A stretch of 64,000 nucleotides of DNA from Shimia sp965227725 (GCF_965227725.1 NZ_CBDDGH010000005.1:310001-374000); one strand, 5' to 3'. Counted from the first letter of the stretch, positions 34,383-43,154 are shown. Numbers and translations are program-made. Notes: generated by a model not told the origin, from the letters alone.

Positions 34383-34426
34383 ATCGTGTCGGTATTGCGG
34401 CCGTAATGCGGTGGTATCGCGGCTGC
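34383..34426. repeat. 11-bp tandem repeat, four units (locus 2)
   Basis: Units are ATCGTGTCGGT, ATTGCGGCCGT, AATGCGGTGGT and ATCGCGGCTGC. This is the reverse complement of the ACCGACGCRAT motif at 21951. A flanking pair, GTCGGTATT (34389-34397) and AATACCGAC beginning at 34440, is inverted. It lies between two convergent genes. Confidence 0.6.
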
Positions 34427-34454
34427 GGATCGTAAGTGCAAATACCGACGTGGT

Positions 34455-35129
34455 TTAGCGGCAAATGCCTTCGAGTTCCGCCCCTTCCCAAGGCAGGATC
34501 ACGGACTCCAAGCGGGGCAGATCATCGACAGGGAAGTGATCATCCAGCAGGGAGCGAAGGCGCGCGGTGCGGGGGGCTTTCGGATCTAGGATCGCGCAAC
34601 AAAGGTATTCTTCGACCACAGAGGCCTGCTGCTCATAGCCGTAATCCAGGAAGGTCTCTGCCGAGGCGGTTTCAAACTGATAAGGATCTACGCCGTGTTT
34701 GTGCTCGCTCGCGGCGCGGCGGGGTGAATATCCGGTGACGTCGCGGTTTTGCCATTGCCAGACGTGGGTCATTTCGTGGGCAAAGAACAGTGCGGCGCTC
34801 ATGTGCACTTTCTCGGGGTAGTCCGGCAGATAGTTGGGGACAGACCAGTCCTCGGTGGTGAAGAGGCGGTTGAACAGCACCACACCCGCGGGGGAGGCGG
34901 TGATGATCTCTTCTTTAGGTTCGGGATTGATGCGTTCTCGACAGGCAAGGCGCGGGCGCTTTTTGTATTCAAAGGTGGCAACGCCCAGAGGTACATCACG
35001 GGTGATACGCACGCGGCTGGTGTCCAGACTGTCGCCATGCACATCGCGCGCAAAGGCGGTCTCGGTCTCCGTGAGGGGACGGGTGCAGGAAATCAGGGTC
35101 AGGGAGAGAAGGCAAAGCAGGCGGCGCAT
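34455..35129 (-). CDS. Lipoprotein with HExxH zinc-metallopeptidase motif
   Basis: The 224-residue protein has a signal with lipobox SLTLISC (Cys15). The mature domain contains FFAHEMTHVWQWQ (about residues 114-126), a zinc-protease HExxH of the kind seen in DUF4157-like proteins. It also has SAETFLDYGYEQQASVVEEYL, whose Glu residues could give the third ligand. No family was recognised. Peptidase activity is inference. It is followed by a membrane protein gene upstream on the same strand. Confidence 0.75.
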   Translation of the reverse strand: MRRLLCLLSLTLISCTRPLTETETAFARDVHGDSLDTSRVRITRDVPLGVATFEYKKRPRLACRERINPEPKEEIITASPAGVVLFNRLFTTEDWSVPNYLPDYPEKVHMSAALFFAHEMTHVWQWQNRDVTGYSPRRAASEHKHGVDPYQFETASAETFLDYGYEQQASVVEEYLCCAILDPKAPRTARLRSLLDDHFPVDDLPRLESVILPWEGAELEGICR

Positions 35130-35186
35130 GAAAGAAGAGTAGCAAAGGCCGCAGATCGGACAAGGCGCAAATCGATCACGTCACAG

Positions 35187-35933
35187 TCAGATCAGCCCGT
35201 CGATGGTGCGGCCCAGCCGGAAGGGCGCGGCAAAGGCCACCAGACAGATGGCGACAAATTGCAGGATCAGAAGAGCGCGGCCTGATTGCAGCACCTCCCA
35301 GGCCTCGCGCAGGGCGCTGACATCTTCAATCAGAGCGTCATAGGTCAGCGCCAGAACACGGTAGTCGGCAGCGATTTCCGGACGGGTCGGGGCGATGTCT
35401 TTGAGCGCCATAACAGTGGGCACATCGCGGGTGTCAAAGGCGAGAAACTCCGCCTCTTCCAGTTGGGCGGCGGCCTGTTCCATAGTGTCCATGTCGTCGC
35501 GATTTTTGAACAGCAGAGTGAAGCCTTCGAGCGGCGCGCGGCGCTCTGTTACGGAGACAAAGAGTGGAAGTGCAGTGTTGCTGGCAGAACTGGCGGAAAG
35601 ATATTCGACTTTCTCGCAGAGCTTTTGCAGCTCGTCTTCGGAGACATCGTTGCAATAGCGCAGGCGGAAGCGGGCGGCGTCGGTGTCAAAGGCGCGCGAC
35701 GCGGTATAGGCGACGGTGACCTGACGGTTCAGCGCTGTGCTGTCCTCCTGATAGATGCCCACGGCGATGGCGACCACAGCCCCCAAACCGCCAAGCGCCA
35801 CCCAGATCACATCGGCCAATTCCCATGCCTTTGAGCGGTGCGCGAATTTGAACAGCAACAGCGCGCCGACACTGCCGATCATGAAGAAAAGCAGGATCAG
35901 AGGCAGTTGATAGATGTGAATGAAGTCAGCCAT
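35187..35933 (-). CDS. Membrane protein of unknown function
   Basis: The 248-residue protein has helices near residues 8-28, 38-60 and 215-237. A central soluble part of about 150 residues is rich in acidic and Ala residues (LEEAEFLAFDTRDVPTVMAL). The frame opens at 35972, but the ATG at 35933 fits. Cys-containing RYCNDVSEDELQKLCEKVEYL suggests a periplasmic loop. No family was recognised. It precedes the HExxH lipoprotein gene by 57 bases and may share its transcript. Confidence 0.65.
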   Translation of the reverse strand: MADFIHIYQLPLILLFFMIGSVGALLLFKFAHRSKAWELADVIWVALGGLGAVVAIAVGIYQEDSTALNRQVTVAYTASRAFDTDAARFRLRYCNDVSEDELQKLCEKVEYLSASSASNTALPLFVSVTERRAPLEGFTLLFKNRDDMDTMEQAAAQLEEAEFLAFDTRDVPTVMALKDIAPTRPEIAADYRVLALTYDALIEDVSALREAWEVLQSGRALLILQFVAICLVAFAAPFRLGRTIDGLI

Positions 35934-36006
35934 GGGGCGAGCATAGCGGGTTCCCGTTGAAACAGGGTTCACAGGTGGGTCAGGGGTGTTTCAATACCTG
36001 ATTGGC

Positions 36007-36420
36007 TTATTTTGAGGTGGGCACAAGGCGCCCGCCCGCGCGGCATTCCTGAAAGTGAAAGCTGTAAAATTCCTGATCCTGCGCGCGGCCTTCAGACGCG
36101 CCAAGAGTTGCGCCGATCATGCCAAAAGCCTCGGTCTGTTTGCGGTCGCGCGTTCCGATGTAGCCGAGCCCCTGGCCAAGATTGGTGCCGGTGCGGCTGC
36201 CTTGCTCGGTGCCGCGCATGCCGGTGGCGGCACGGGCGTATTGGTCACAGAAGATCTCGGTGCGGGGGTCATCCTGTGGCCATTGATAGAGGTCTGAGGT
36301 CTGTGATTTGGGGGCTGCGGCTTGGGACATGTGATTGTTTTGATAGCGTTCGCTGTCCGCACGGGCCTGTGCGAGGGCCGAAGTCGGGAGCAGGAGGGCG
36401 AAGAGGAGGATCAGGCGCAT
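36007..36420 (-). CDS. Small exported protein of unknown function
   Basis: The 137-residue protein has a signal peptide MRLILLFALLLPTSALAQA. The mature part includes PRTEIFCDQYARAATGMRGTEQGSRTGTNLGQG, residues 54-86, and ends FYSFHFQECRAGGRL. The two Cys (one in FCDQYA, one in FQECRA) could pair. The Gly-rich middle (GLGYIG, GMIGATLGASEG) looks like a short membrane-active or glycine-zipper segment. No family was recognised. Confidence 0.65.
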   Translation of the reverse strand: MRLILLFALLLPTSALAQARADSERYQNNHMSQAAAPKSQTSDLYQWPQDDPRTEIFCDQYARAATGMRGTEQGSRTGTNLGQGLGYIGTRDRKQTEAFGMIGATLGASEGRAQDQEFYSFHFQECRAGGRLVPTSK

Positions 36421-36459
36421 GGGGCGGAGTGTGGCAGTGCCACCGGGCGGGGGCAAGCC

Positions 36460-36547
36460 GTAGGGTGCGCATTTATGCGTACTGAATTGGGGTGTTTGTG
36501 GGGGCGCGGTTTATCGAAAGGGTGGTGCGCATAAATGCGCACCCTAC
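36460..36547. repeat. REP-like inverted repeat pair
   Basis: The arm GTAGGGTGCGCATTTATGCG (36460-36479) has its perfect reverse complement at 36528-36547. The right copy also forms its own hairpin, GGTGCGCAT-AA-ATGCGCACC (36524-36543). It lies in the 260-base gap before the AT-rich gene. The rest of that gap holds no gene. Confidence 0.8.
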
Positions 36548-36680
36548 GGGGAGGAAAAACGCCAACCATCGCGGAATGCGACGCATTCCGCCGCGCCCGA
36601 CCCTCCTCAATGGGAGCGCGCGTTTCGTACCCATCCTCTGGGCGGGTGCTCACCTTTAGCCTTTAATTGTAATCTGGCCA

Positions 36681-37460
36681 TTAGAAGGTTTTCCAATCAA
36701 TAGGAGACGTCCGGAAGCGATAAACTTGGACTAGAATAGAAAGGACTAGAACTACCCAACTAGCAACCAAGCTTTGAAAAATTGCAGCAGAGTTTGTCGA
36801 TAAAAAAACGTTCTCGGTAAAGACCGCGGCTCTGCTAAAAAAGTGATATAGAACTAGGAAAGTTGTCAACAATCCAGCTAGGAAAAGATCGACAGACACG
36901 CTCTTTATAAGCCTTCCCAGCGGTCGAAATGACACCACACCTTCTGCAACCACGTCCGACTTGTTTTCGCTGAAAATACGAACCTCGCTCCCTGGGAGCT
37001 TCGATTGTTCTACGTAACTTGAATGTCTGAGAACTTCCAAGATTTCTATAAAACTTGAGGCTGCAATACCCAAGTCTTTGGCACTGATGAAAATTGATAT
37101 GGAGCCAGAAGAAACTCTAGTCACATAAATATGGGCTTGGTACTTTGGAAGTGCTCCATAAAATATGCAGAATTTCTCAATTTCTTTAGTGATGTTCTTG
37201 TGAGCATCAGCCGTAGAAATCCCAGTTATTGCAATGTCTCGATAGTGTAACGTGGTTTTACAATCGACTTTTCCCGCACCTTCGATATTTGTGGTGACGT
37301 GGGTGTCAATAGGTTCGCCTTTAGCGTCTAGTTTTCTAGCAAGTCCAAAACCCCAGCCTTCAAAGAATTGTTGAATCTCAAAATCCGAAGGGAAACCTGT
37401 GGCATTTAGAAGACGTCTTTCACCCCTATAGGTTAGCGGAATTGTTGTTGAAATATGCAT
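36681..37460 (-). CDS. AT-rich, probably acquired membrane protein of unknown function
   Basis: The 259-residue protein has a soluble N-terminal part (1-180) and two C-terminal helices (about 187-209 and 228-250). Its base composition is clearly lower in GC than both neighbours, with codons such as aga, ata and tta that are rare nearby. This suggests transfer from elsewhere. It sits 14 bases from the parE stop and on the same strand. No family was recognised; STADAHKNITKEIEKFC and VSSGSISIFISAKDLG are its most distinctive segments. Confidence 0.7.
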   Translation of the reverse strand: MHISTTIPLTYRGERRLLNATGFPSDFEIQQFFEGWGFGLARKLDAKGEPIDTHVTTNIEGAGKVDCKTTLHYRDIAITGISTADAHKNITKEIEKFCIFYGALPKYQAHIYVTRVSSGSISIFISAKDLGIAASSFIEILEVLRHSSYVEQSKLPGSEVRIFSENKSDVVAEGVVSFRPLGRLIKSVSVDLFLAGLLTTFLVLYHFFSRAAVFTENVFLSTNSAAIFQSLVASWVVLVLSILVQVYRFRTSPIDWKTF

Positions 37461-37474
37461 TTAAGGCCTCACTA

Positions 37475-39466
37475 CTAAACATCCAACTCCTCAACAAACC
37501 GCGCGTTTTCCTGAATGTACTGGAAGCGTTTCTCGGGTTTTTTGCCCATCAGATCGCCCACCAGCGCGTCGGTTTCGCCGGGTTCGTCCTCGTCAATCGT
37601 CACGCGGATCAGTTTGCGGGAGTTCGGGTCCATCGTGGTCTCTTTGAGGTCTTTGGCGTCCATTTCACCAAGACCTTTGAAGCGGCTCACGTCGATGCGC
37701 CCTTTGCCGCCGAGGCCTTTTTCAAGCCACATGTCTTTTTCGGCTTCGTCCACGCAGTAGACGCGTTTGGCGCCTTGGGTGAGGCGGAAGAGCGGGGGGC
37801 AGGCCATGTAGAGGTGCCCCGCGTCGATCATCGGGCGCATTTGCGTGTAGAAGAAGGTCATCAGCAGTGCGGCGATGTGGGCACCGTCCACATCCGCGTC
37901 GGTCATGATGATGATCTTGTCATAGCGCAGGTCATCGACGTTGAATTTGGTGCCCAGCCCGACGCCAAGCGCTTGGGTCAGGTCGTTGATTTCCTGGTTG
38001 GTGCCGATCTTGGAGCTGGCCGCGCCAAGCACGTTTAGGATCTTACCGCGCAGGGGCAGCAGGGCCTGTTTCTTCCGATCGCGCGCCATTTTGGCAGAGC
38101 CACCCGCGGAGTCACCCTCAACGATGAAAAGCTCGGTGCCTTCGCGGTTGGTGGCGGAACAATCCACCAGCTTGCCCGGCAGACGGAGCTTTTTGGTGGC
38201 GGTTTTGCGGGCGGTTTCTTTTTCCTGACGGCGGCGTAGACGCTCTTCGGCGCGCAGCACGAGGAAATCGAGGATTGCACCGGCGGATTTGGTGTCGGCG
38301 GCCAGCCAGTTGTCAAAGTGGTCGCGCACGGCGTTTTCAACCAGACGCTGAGCCTCAACCGTGGCGAGGCGGTCTTTGGTCTGGCCGACAAATTCCGGCT
38401 CGCGAATGAAGCAGGAGACCAGCGCGCAGCCGCCGGTGATCAGATCGTCACGGGTGATCTGGGCCGCCTTTTTGTTGTTTACCAGCTCGCCGTAGGCCTT
38501 GATACCTTTGAGCACGGCGGCCCAGAAGCCGGAGACATGCGTGCCGCCTTCGGGTGTGGGGACGGTGTTACAGTAGGACTGGATGAAACCGTCGCGGCTT
38601 GGGGTCCAGTTGATGGCCCATTCGACCTTGCCTGGCGTGTTGAAGCGCTCTTGAAAATCCACGGTTCCCGCAAAGGGCTGTTCGGCGTAGGTGGTGGCGC
38701 CGTTCATGGTTTCTTTGAGGTAGTCAGACAGGCCGCCGGGGAAGTGGAACGTGGCTTCCGTCGGGGTTTCGCCGTCATCAATCGCGGTTTTCCAGCGGAT
38801 CTCGACGCCAGAGAAGAGGTAGGCCTTGGAGCGGATGGATTTGAAGAGGCGCGCGGGTTTAAAGCGGTGGGAGCCAAAGATCTGTTCATCGGCGTGGAAG
38901 GTCACCGTGGTGCCGCGGCGGTTGGGGGCTGCGCCGACTTTCTCGACCTTGCCCTGCGGAATGCCGCGGGAGAAGCGTTGCTCATAGAGCTCTTTGTTGC
39001 GCGCAACCTGCACAACCATCAAATCCGAAAGCGCGTTCACAACCGAGGCGCCCACGCCGTGCAGACCGCCCGAGGTCTGATAGGCTTTGCCCGAGAATTT
39101 GCCGCCCGCGTGCAATGTGCAGAGGATCACCTCAAGCGCGGATTTGTCCGGGAACTTGGGGTGGGGATCCACGGGGATGCCGCGCCCGTTGTCACGCACA
39201 GTCAGGGAATAATCCTCATGCAGCTCCACTTCGATGCGGTTGGCGTGGCCTGCCACCGCTTCGTCCATGGAGTTGTCGAGGATTTCGGCAACCATATGGT
39301 GCAGCGCGCGCTCATCCGTGCCGCCGATATACATGCCCGGACGTTTGCGGACAGGTTCAAGCCCCTCAAGGACTTCAATCGAGGAGGCGTCATAATCGGT
39401 CGGCTGGGCTTCGGCCAGAAGGTCGTTGGGCATTCGCGGGCTGCTCTTGTTCATGTTGCTTGGCAA
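37475..39466 (-). CDS. parE: DNA topoisomerase IV subunit B
   Basis: This is the ATPase subunit of the enzyme that unlinks daughter chromosomes. The 663-residue protein has the GHKL ATPase (LEPVRKRPGMYIGGTDERAL, MVAEILDNSMDEAVAG, NGRGIPVD, GGLHGVGASVVNALS). The Toprim domain has IVEGDSAGGSAKMARDRK and DADVDGAHIAALLMTFF. The length fits ParE, not the longer GyrB. ATGs at codons 5 and 12 are alternative starts; none has a strong ribosome site. The partner parC is outside the window. Confidence 0.94.
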   Translation of the reverse strand: MPSNMNKSSPRMPNDLLAEAQPTDYDASSIEVLEGLEPVRKRPGMYIGGTDERALHHMVAEILDNSMDEAVAGHANRIEVELHEDYSLTVRDNGRGIPVDPHPKFPDKSALEVILCTLHAGGKFSGKAYQTSGGLHGVGASVVNALSDLMVVQVARNKELYEQRFSRGIPQGKVEKVGAAPNRRGTTVTFHADEQIFGSHRFKPARLFKSIRSKAYLFSGVEIRWKTAIDDGETPTEATFHFPGGLSDYLKETMNGATTYAEQPFAGTVDFQERFNTPGKVEWAINWTPSRDGFIQSYCNTVPTPEGGTHVSGFWAAVLKGIKAYGELVNNKKAAQITRDDLITGGCALVSCFIREPEFVGQTKDRLATVEAQRLVENAVRDHFDNWLAADTKSAGAILDFLVLRAEERLRRRQEKETARKTATKKLRLPGKLVDCSATNREGTELFIVEGDSAGGSAKMARDRKKQALLPLRGKILNVLGAASSKIGTNQEINDLTQALGVGLGTKFNVDDLRYDKIIIMTDADVDGAHIAALLMTFFYTQMRPMIDAGHLYMACPPLFRLTQGAKRVYCVDEAEKDMWLEKGLGGKGRIDVSRFKGLGEMDAKDLKETTMDPNSRKLIRVTIDEDEPGETDALVGDLMGKKPEKRFQYIQENARFVEELDV

Positions 39467-39611
39467 GCATTATGGCAGGAGCGCGCGGCAGGGGGAAGAG
39501 GAAGAACGCGCAGATACGCCATCAGAGCCGCTCTCTCTATGGTCACGGAAAATTCTATGGCTCGGGTCCGCGCGGATGCCTATCTTTGAGACATCTGAGG
39601 GAGAGCCGGTA

Positions 39612-40181
39612 ATGTGGCGCAGAATCTTGTTTTTCATTCTGGTTGCGACAGGGGCCGCGGCGCAGGAAAGGCCGCAGGGTTTGCTTTGGAACAAGACGGG
39701 CCTGCCCGCCACAATCCCATTGCAGATCAAGACAACGGCGGAGGCGGATTATGTGCTGCGGCTGCGGGCCTATGAAACCGGCGAGATGGCGCTGGCTGCC
39801 TATATACGCGGCGGAGAGTTCTTCCGCGTCTTGGTGCCGCCCGGGTTTTATGAGTTGCTGTTTGCCTCCGGGCAAGATTGGCAAGGCGAGCCGGAGCTGT
39901 TCGGGCTTGAGACACGTGAGTTCCGGTTGGACCCACCGCTGATTTTCAACAGCACGGCAACGCGTCGGGAAGGCTACCTGATTGATTTGCAGGATCAGGA
40001 GGCGATCACGATCCGCCTGTTGGCGACATGTGACCGGCGTGCGGTGGATCCTGACAGCTTACGTGGGACGCGCGATCCGGAAGATCGGGTGATTGGCCGC
40101 CCGCAGACCTTTGACAGGCCGGAACGTCCTGACAAAATCCCCTTTGCCCGCTACGAGGTGCAGGGCCGGTTCTGTGATTAA
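39612..40181 (+). CDS. Exported protein of unknown function
   Basis: The 189-residue protein starts at ATG 39612 behind GAGGGAGAG. Its signal peptide ends ATGAAAQ. The mature part looks beta-rich (TIPLQIKTTAEADYVLRL, RVLVPPGFYELLFASG) and ends with a charged segment, RYEVQGRFCD. A single Cys occurs in the middle and one at the end. It is divergent from parE. No family was recognised. Confidence 0.7.
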   Translation: MWRRILFFILVATGAAAQERPQGLLWNKTGLPATIPLQIKTTAEADYVLRLRAYETGEMALAAYIRGGEFFRVLVPPGFYELLFASGQDWQGEPELFGLETREFRLDPPLIFNSTATRREGYLIDLQDQEAITIRLLATCDRRAVDPDSLRGTRDPEDRVIGRPQTFDRPERPDKIPFARYEVQGRFCD

Positions 40182-40191
40182 AGTGCCCAGC

Positions 40192-40235
40192 AGGTAGGGA
40201 GCGCCTTCTGCATGCGCAGGGCGCTCGCCGTACCT
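40192..40235. terminator. Strong stem-loop between convergent genes
   Basis: The stem GAGCGCC-TT-CTGC, loop ATGC, then GCAG-GGCGCTC, is enclosed by AGGTA/TACCT. It has no T-run, so it is probably a barrier or RNA end structure serving both genes. Confidence 0.5.
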
Positions 40236-40243
40236 ACAACAGG

Positions 40244-41017
40244 CTACATAGACAGGTAGTTGTTGCCCAATGTGTCTCGGTATTTGTCGACCCATTTGGC
40301 GTTGATGGCGGTGATGGTGCCGTCCGCCTCAAGCTCTGCAAAGCAGCGATCAAAATCGGCGGCCAGCGCGGCATCGCGGAAATTCATCGCATAATTGGAC
40401 GGCTCAAAAATGGCGCGGAACTCAAGCGGTTGGGACGCATCAATGCCCGCGCTGGAGCCTGCGTCCCGCAGAGAGGCGGTATAGGCCGCAAACAGCATGC
40501 CATCGCCTAGAATGCCATCTACGCGCCCGCCAAAGAGCAGCTTGGATTGGGTTTCTTGATCGGTCATTTCCCGATAGGAGGCGAAGGTGCCAGAGGCCTC
40601 TGCAAGTCCGGGCAGGATGTTGGACGCGCCTTGGAACGCGGCAACGCTCAGACCTGCAAGATCGCTGAGCGCGCCATAGTCGTTGCCAGAACCGGCCAGG
40701 AAGGACACGCCGTTCTGATATGCAATATAAGCTGCGCCTTGGGTGCCTTCCATTGGCATCCCCACGGGCACGGTCATCACAGCGTCCCCCGTGCCAGCCT
40801 CAAATGAAGCCCAGTGGCGTGTGAACGGCTGCACCTCAAAAGCCACTTCGTGACCGCAGTGGCCCATCACAGCGGACACGATCTCTGCTTCGCGGCCCGA
40901 GCCATCGGCGTAGACCATCGGTGGCAGATCGGCTGCCATGATGGTGAGCGTTTCAGCAATGACGGGCGCGGCAAGTGTGAGGGATGTTGTGGCCAAAGCG
41001 GCGGCAAAAAGTTTCAT
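40244..41017 (-). CDS. Orphan periplasmic solute-binding protein, family 3
   Basis: The 257-residue protein has a signal peptide ending APVIAE and a type II binding fold. Typical elements are MAADLPPMVYADGSGREAEIVSAVM, residues 28-52, LAGLSVAAFQGASN, and LLFGGRVDGILGDGM. The family binds amino acids for ABC importers. No permease or ATPase gene lies beside it, so the substrate and partner are unknown; some relatives instead serve as sensors. Confidence 0.85.
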   Translation of the reverse strand: MKLFAAALATTSLTLAAPVIAETLTIMAADLPPMVYADGSGREAEIVSAVMGHCGHEVAFEVQPFTRHWASFEAGTGDAVMTVPVGMPMEGTQGAAYIAYQNGVSFLAGSGNDYGALSDLAGLSVAAFQGASNILPGLAEASGTFASYREMTDQETQSKLLFGGRVDGILGDGMLFAAYTASLRDAGSSAGIDASQPLEFRAIFEPSNYAMNFRDAALAADFDRCFAELEADGTITAINAKWVDKYRDTLGNNYLSM

Positions 41018-41304
41018 GATCTTAGGGTCCTCTTAAGTGTGAGAAGAGCCTAGGGGCGCGAATCTTAATGGAACGCTACTGGCTGCGGCACTTATCTTGT
41101 CTTTTCAATGGCTTTCGCTTCCTTCTTCGCGTTGTTTTGTGGTGGATTTAATATGGATTTGAGAGGTCGATATCTGAGAGCTTCAATCTTCCATAATAGG
41201 TGACGCGCGGCGCATTCCTGAGATAGAGGTGCGCCCTCCCGTTGACGGCATGGTTACGGTGAAGAGATCAGAGCAATAAATTCACCTGACTATTTCTCTG
41301 GAAA

Positions 41305-41318
41305 TTGACGTGTGTCAA
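41305..41318 (+). promoter_or_regulatory. FNR/CRP-type box upstream of ppk2
   Basis: TTGACGTGTGTCAA is a perfect dyad (TTGAC/GTCAA). Its centre (41311.5) is 41.5 bases from the start site expected from the -10-like TATATG at 41341-41346. This is the class II activation distance. The 361-base gap (41018-41378) shows no gene. Confidence 0.65.
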
Positions 41319-41378
41319 AGCGCGAAATTGCAACCTTTGCTATATGTCTGTCGAATTTATCAGGACAGGGATTAGCTT

Positions 41379-42398
41379 ATGGAAAAACAACTTGAACAGC
41401 GTGTTGTTGAAGAAGAACTGGTGCTGGACGTCGCTGCGGAACTTTCTGAAATTGCAGAGGCTCCAAAGGTAGAGAGCGAAGCCGAGGCCGTGCAAGTTGC
41501 CGAGGAAGCTGCGGCTCCGGCGGCACCTGCCGTTGCCAATAAGGAGTCCGTGGATGAGATGCGCCGCGCCTTTGAGCGTGGCGAGTATCCTTATCCGAAA
41601 AAAATGTCGCGTCGTGCTTATGAGACGCAAAAGGCCAAGCTGCAGTCTGAGCTGTTGAAAGTTCAGCTTTGGGCACAGGAGACTGGCCAGAAATTTGTGA
41701 TGCTTTTTGAGGGGCGCGATGCGGCCGGTAAGGGCGGGACCATCAAGCGGTTTACCGAGCACCTCAACCCGCGGACTGCGCGCGTCGTGGCGCTGAACAA
41801 GCCCACCGATCAAGAACGGGGCCAATGGTATTTTCAGCGCTATATCGAGCACCTGCCGACTGCCGGTGAAATCGTTCTCTATGACCGCAGCTGGTACAAT
41901 CGCGCGGGTGTTGAGCGGGTGATGGGTTTCTGTGAACCAGGCGAATATCTGGAATTCATGCGCCAGACCCCTGATCTGGAGCGGATGCTGGTGCGGTCGG
42001 GCATTCGGCTTTACAAATATTGGTTCTCGGTCACCCAGGATGAACAGAAGCGCCGCTTTGAAAGCCGCGAAACCGATCCGCTCAAACAGTGGAAGCTCAG
42101 CCCGATTGACAAAGCATCGCTGAACAAATGGGAAGACTACACGGAAGCCAAGGAGGCGATGTTCTTCTACACGGACACGGCTGATGCACCTTGGACCGTG
42201 ATCAAATCCAACGACAAGAAGCGGGCGCGTCTGAACTGTATGCGTCACTTCCTGAGCACGCTGGACTATCCGGGCAAGGATCCGAAGATTGCGCAGCCCG
42301 CTGATCCGCTGATTGCGAACACAGCAAGCCATGTGATCCACAACTCAGATCATATTTTGGGTACGGCGTTGCATCCGGACAGTCGTAAGGACCGCTGA
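41379..42398 (+). CDS. ppk2: Polyphosphate kinase 2
   Basis: It moves phosphate between polyphosphate and nucleotides, in relatives mainly making NTP or NDP from polyphosphate. The 339-residue protein has an acidic, Ala/Glu-rich N-terminal extension (1-60) before the P-loop kinase core. Walker A is GRDAAGKGG (112-120), and Walker B with lid is LYDRSWYNRAG (167-177). This is the single-domain class I form. The FNR-type box upstream predicts induction when oxygen is low. Confidence 0.94.
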   Translation: MEKQLEQRVVEEELVLDVAAELSEIAEAPKVESEAEAVQVAEEAAAPAAPAVANKESVDEMRRAFERGEYPYPKKMSRRAYETQKAKLQSELLKVQLWAQETGQKFVMLFEGRDAAGKGGTIKRFTEHLNPRTARVVALNKPTDQERGQWYFQRYIEHLPTAGEIVLYDRSWYNRAGVERVMGFCEPGEYLEFMRQTPDLERMLVRSGIRLYKYWFSVTQDEQKRRFESRETDPLKQWKLSPIDKASLNKWEDYTEAKEAMFFYTDTADAPWTVIKSNDKKRARLNCMRHFLSTLDYPGKDPKIAQPADPLIANTASHVIHNSDHILGTALHPDSRKDR

Positions 42399-42401
42399 GG
42401 T

Positions 42402-43046
42402 TCAGATCTCAGACAGGATCCGGTTGAGTGGATCAAATGTGTGAAATGCGGAGGCGATCTCGGAAACGAGGTCGCCTTTTGATGCTTCCTCCTCCGTCAC
42501 CTCAAACCACATGGCCAGGCCTTTGCGACGCAACAGGGCTTCCTGTGGGTGATCTTGGCCATAAGGTGCAGGCACGCGCTTGAGCGCAGGCTCATCCAGA
42601 CGCGCGCCCCATCCCAGCAGGCGATCCACCTCTGCGGCGATCTCCTCTCCTTTGGGGCCGTCCACAGCTGCACGCCAGCGGGGCAGCATGTCTTTGTCAA
42701 ATCCCATGATGCCAGCACCTGCAGTGATGTAGTCCTCACCGATGCCAAAGAACCAGCTGGTTGGCGCCGTGGTCCAGGACATGTGCAGATGCAGGTGATA
42801 GGGCGTCTTGTCCTTGGAGAAGCGGACATCGCGATTGGGGCGAAACAATTTGGTGGTGGGCACGTGCCCCGTCTGTTTTTGCAAATGGGCGGCGACCTTA
42901 TCCAGCAATTCAAGCGCAGGCGCTTTGAGCGCTTTGTCATAGATCTCCTTGTGGGCAAGGAACCAGTCGCGATTGTTGTTTTCGGCCAGCTCACCAAGGA
43001 ACTGTCGGGTGTCTGGAATGAGACCGTCTAACGCTGCTGTGGACAT
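42402..43046 (-). CDS. DUF2461 / TIGR02453 family protein
   Basis: The 214-residue cytoplasmic protein has FLGELAENNNRDWFLAHKEIYD near the start, residues 18-39, with key ENNNRDWF. FRPNRDVRFSKDKTPYHLH and SWFFGIG follow. This matches the conserved uncharacterised family TIGR02453 (DUF2461). The ATG at 43046 has GGAG eight bases upstream and is preferred to the in-frame ATG four codons before. It lies convergent with ppk2, with only three bases between the stops. Confidence 0.85.
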   Translation of the reverse strand: MSTAALDGLIPDTRQFLGELAENNNRDWFLAHKEIYDKALKAPALELLDKVAAHLQKQTGHVPTTKLFRPNRDVRFSKDKTPYHLHLHMSWTTAPTSWFFGIGEDYITAGAGIMGFDKDMLPRWRAAVDGPKGEEIAAEVDRLLGWGARLDEPALKRVPAPYGQDHPQEALLRRKGLAMWFEVTEEEASKGDLVSEIASAFHTFDPLNRILSEI

Positions 43047-43154
43047 TTGCTGCTCCAATGCGGATCACATGTATTGATGGTGTCAGAGCCGCGAGAAGCG
43101 ATCAACTGCAACACGCAGCTTGCTCTGCACAAACAACGGGCATATGGCTGAGTG

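Noticed and set aside
37475..39466. GyrB as an alternative to ParE
   Set aside because: The length (663) and lack of the GyrB C-terminal insert fit ParE.
38318..39589. A 423-codon open frame on the plus strand
   Set aside because: It is antisense to the well-conserved parE, with no recognisable domain and no ribosome site.
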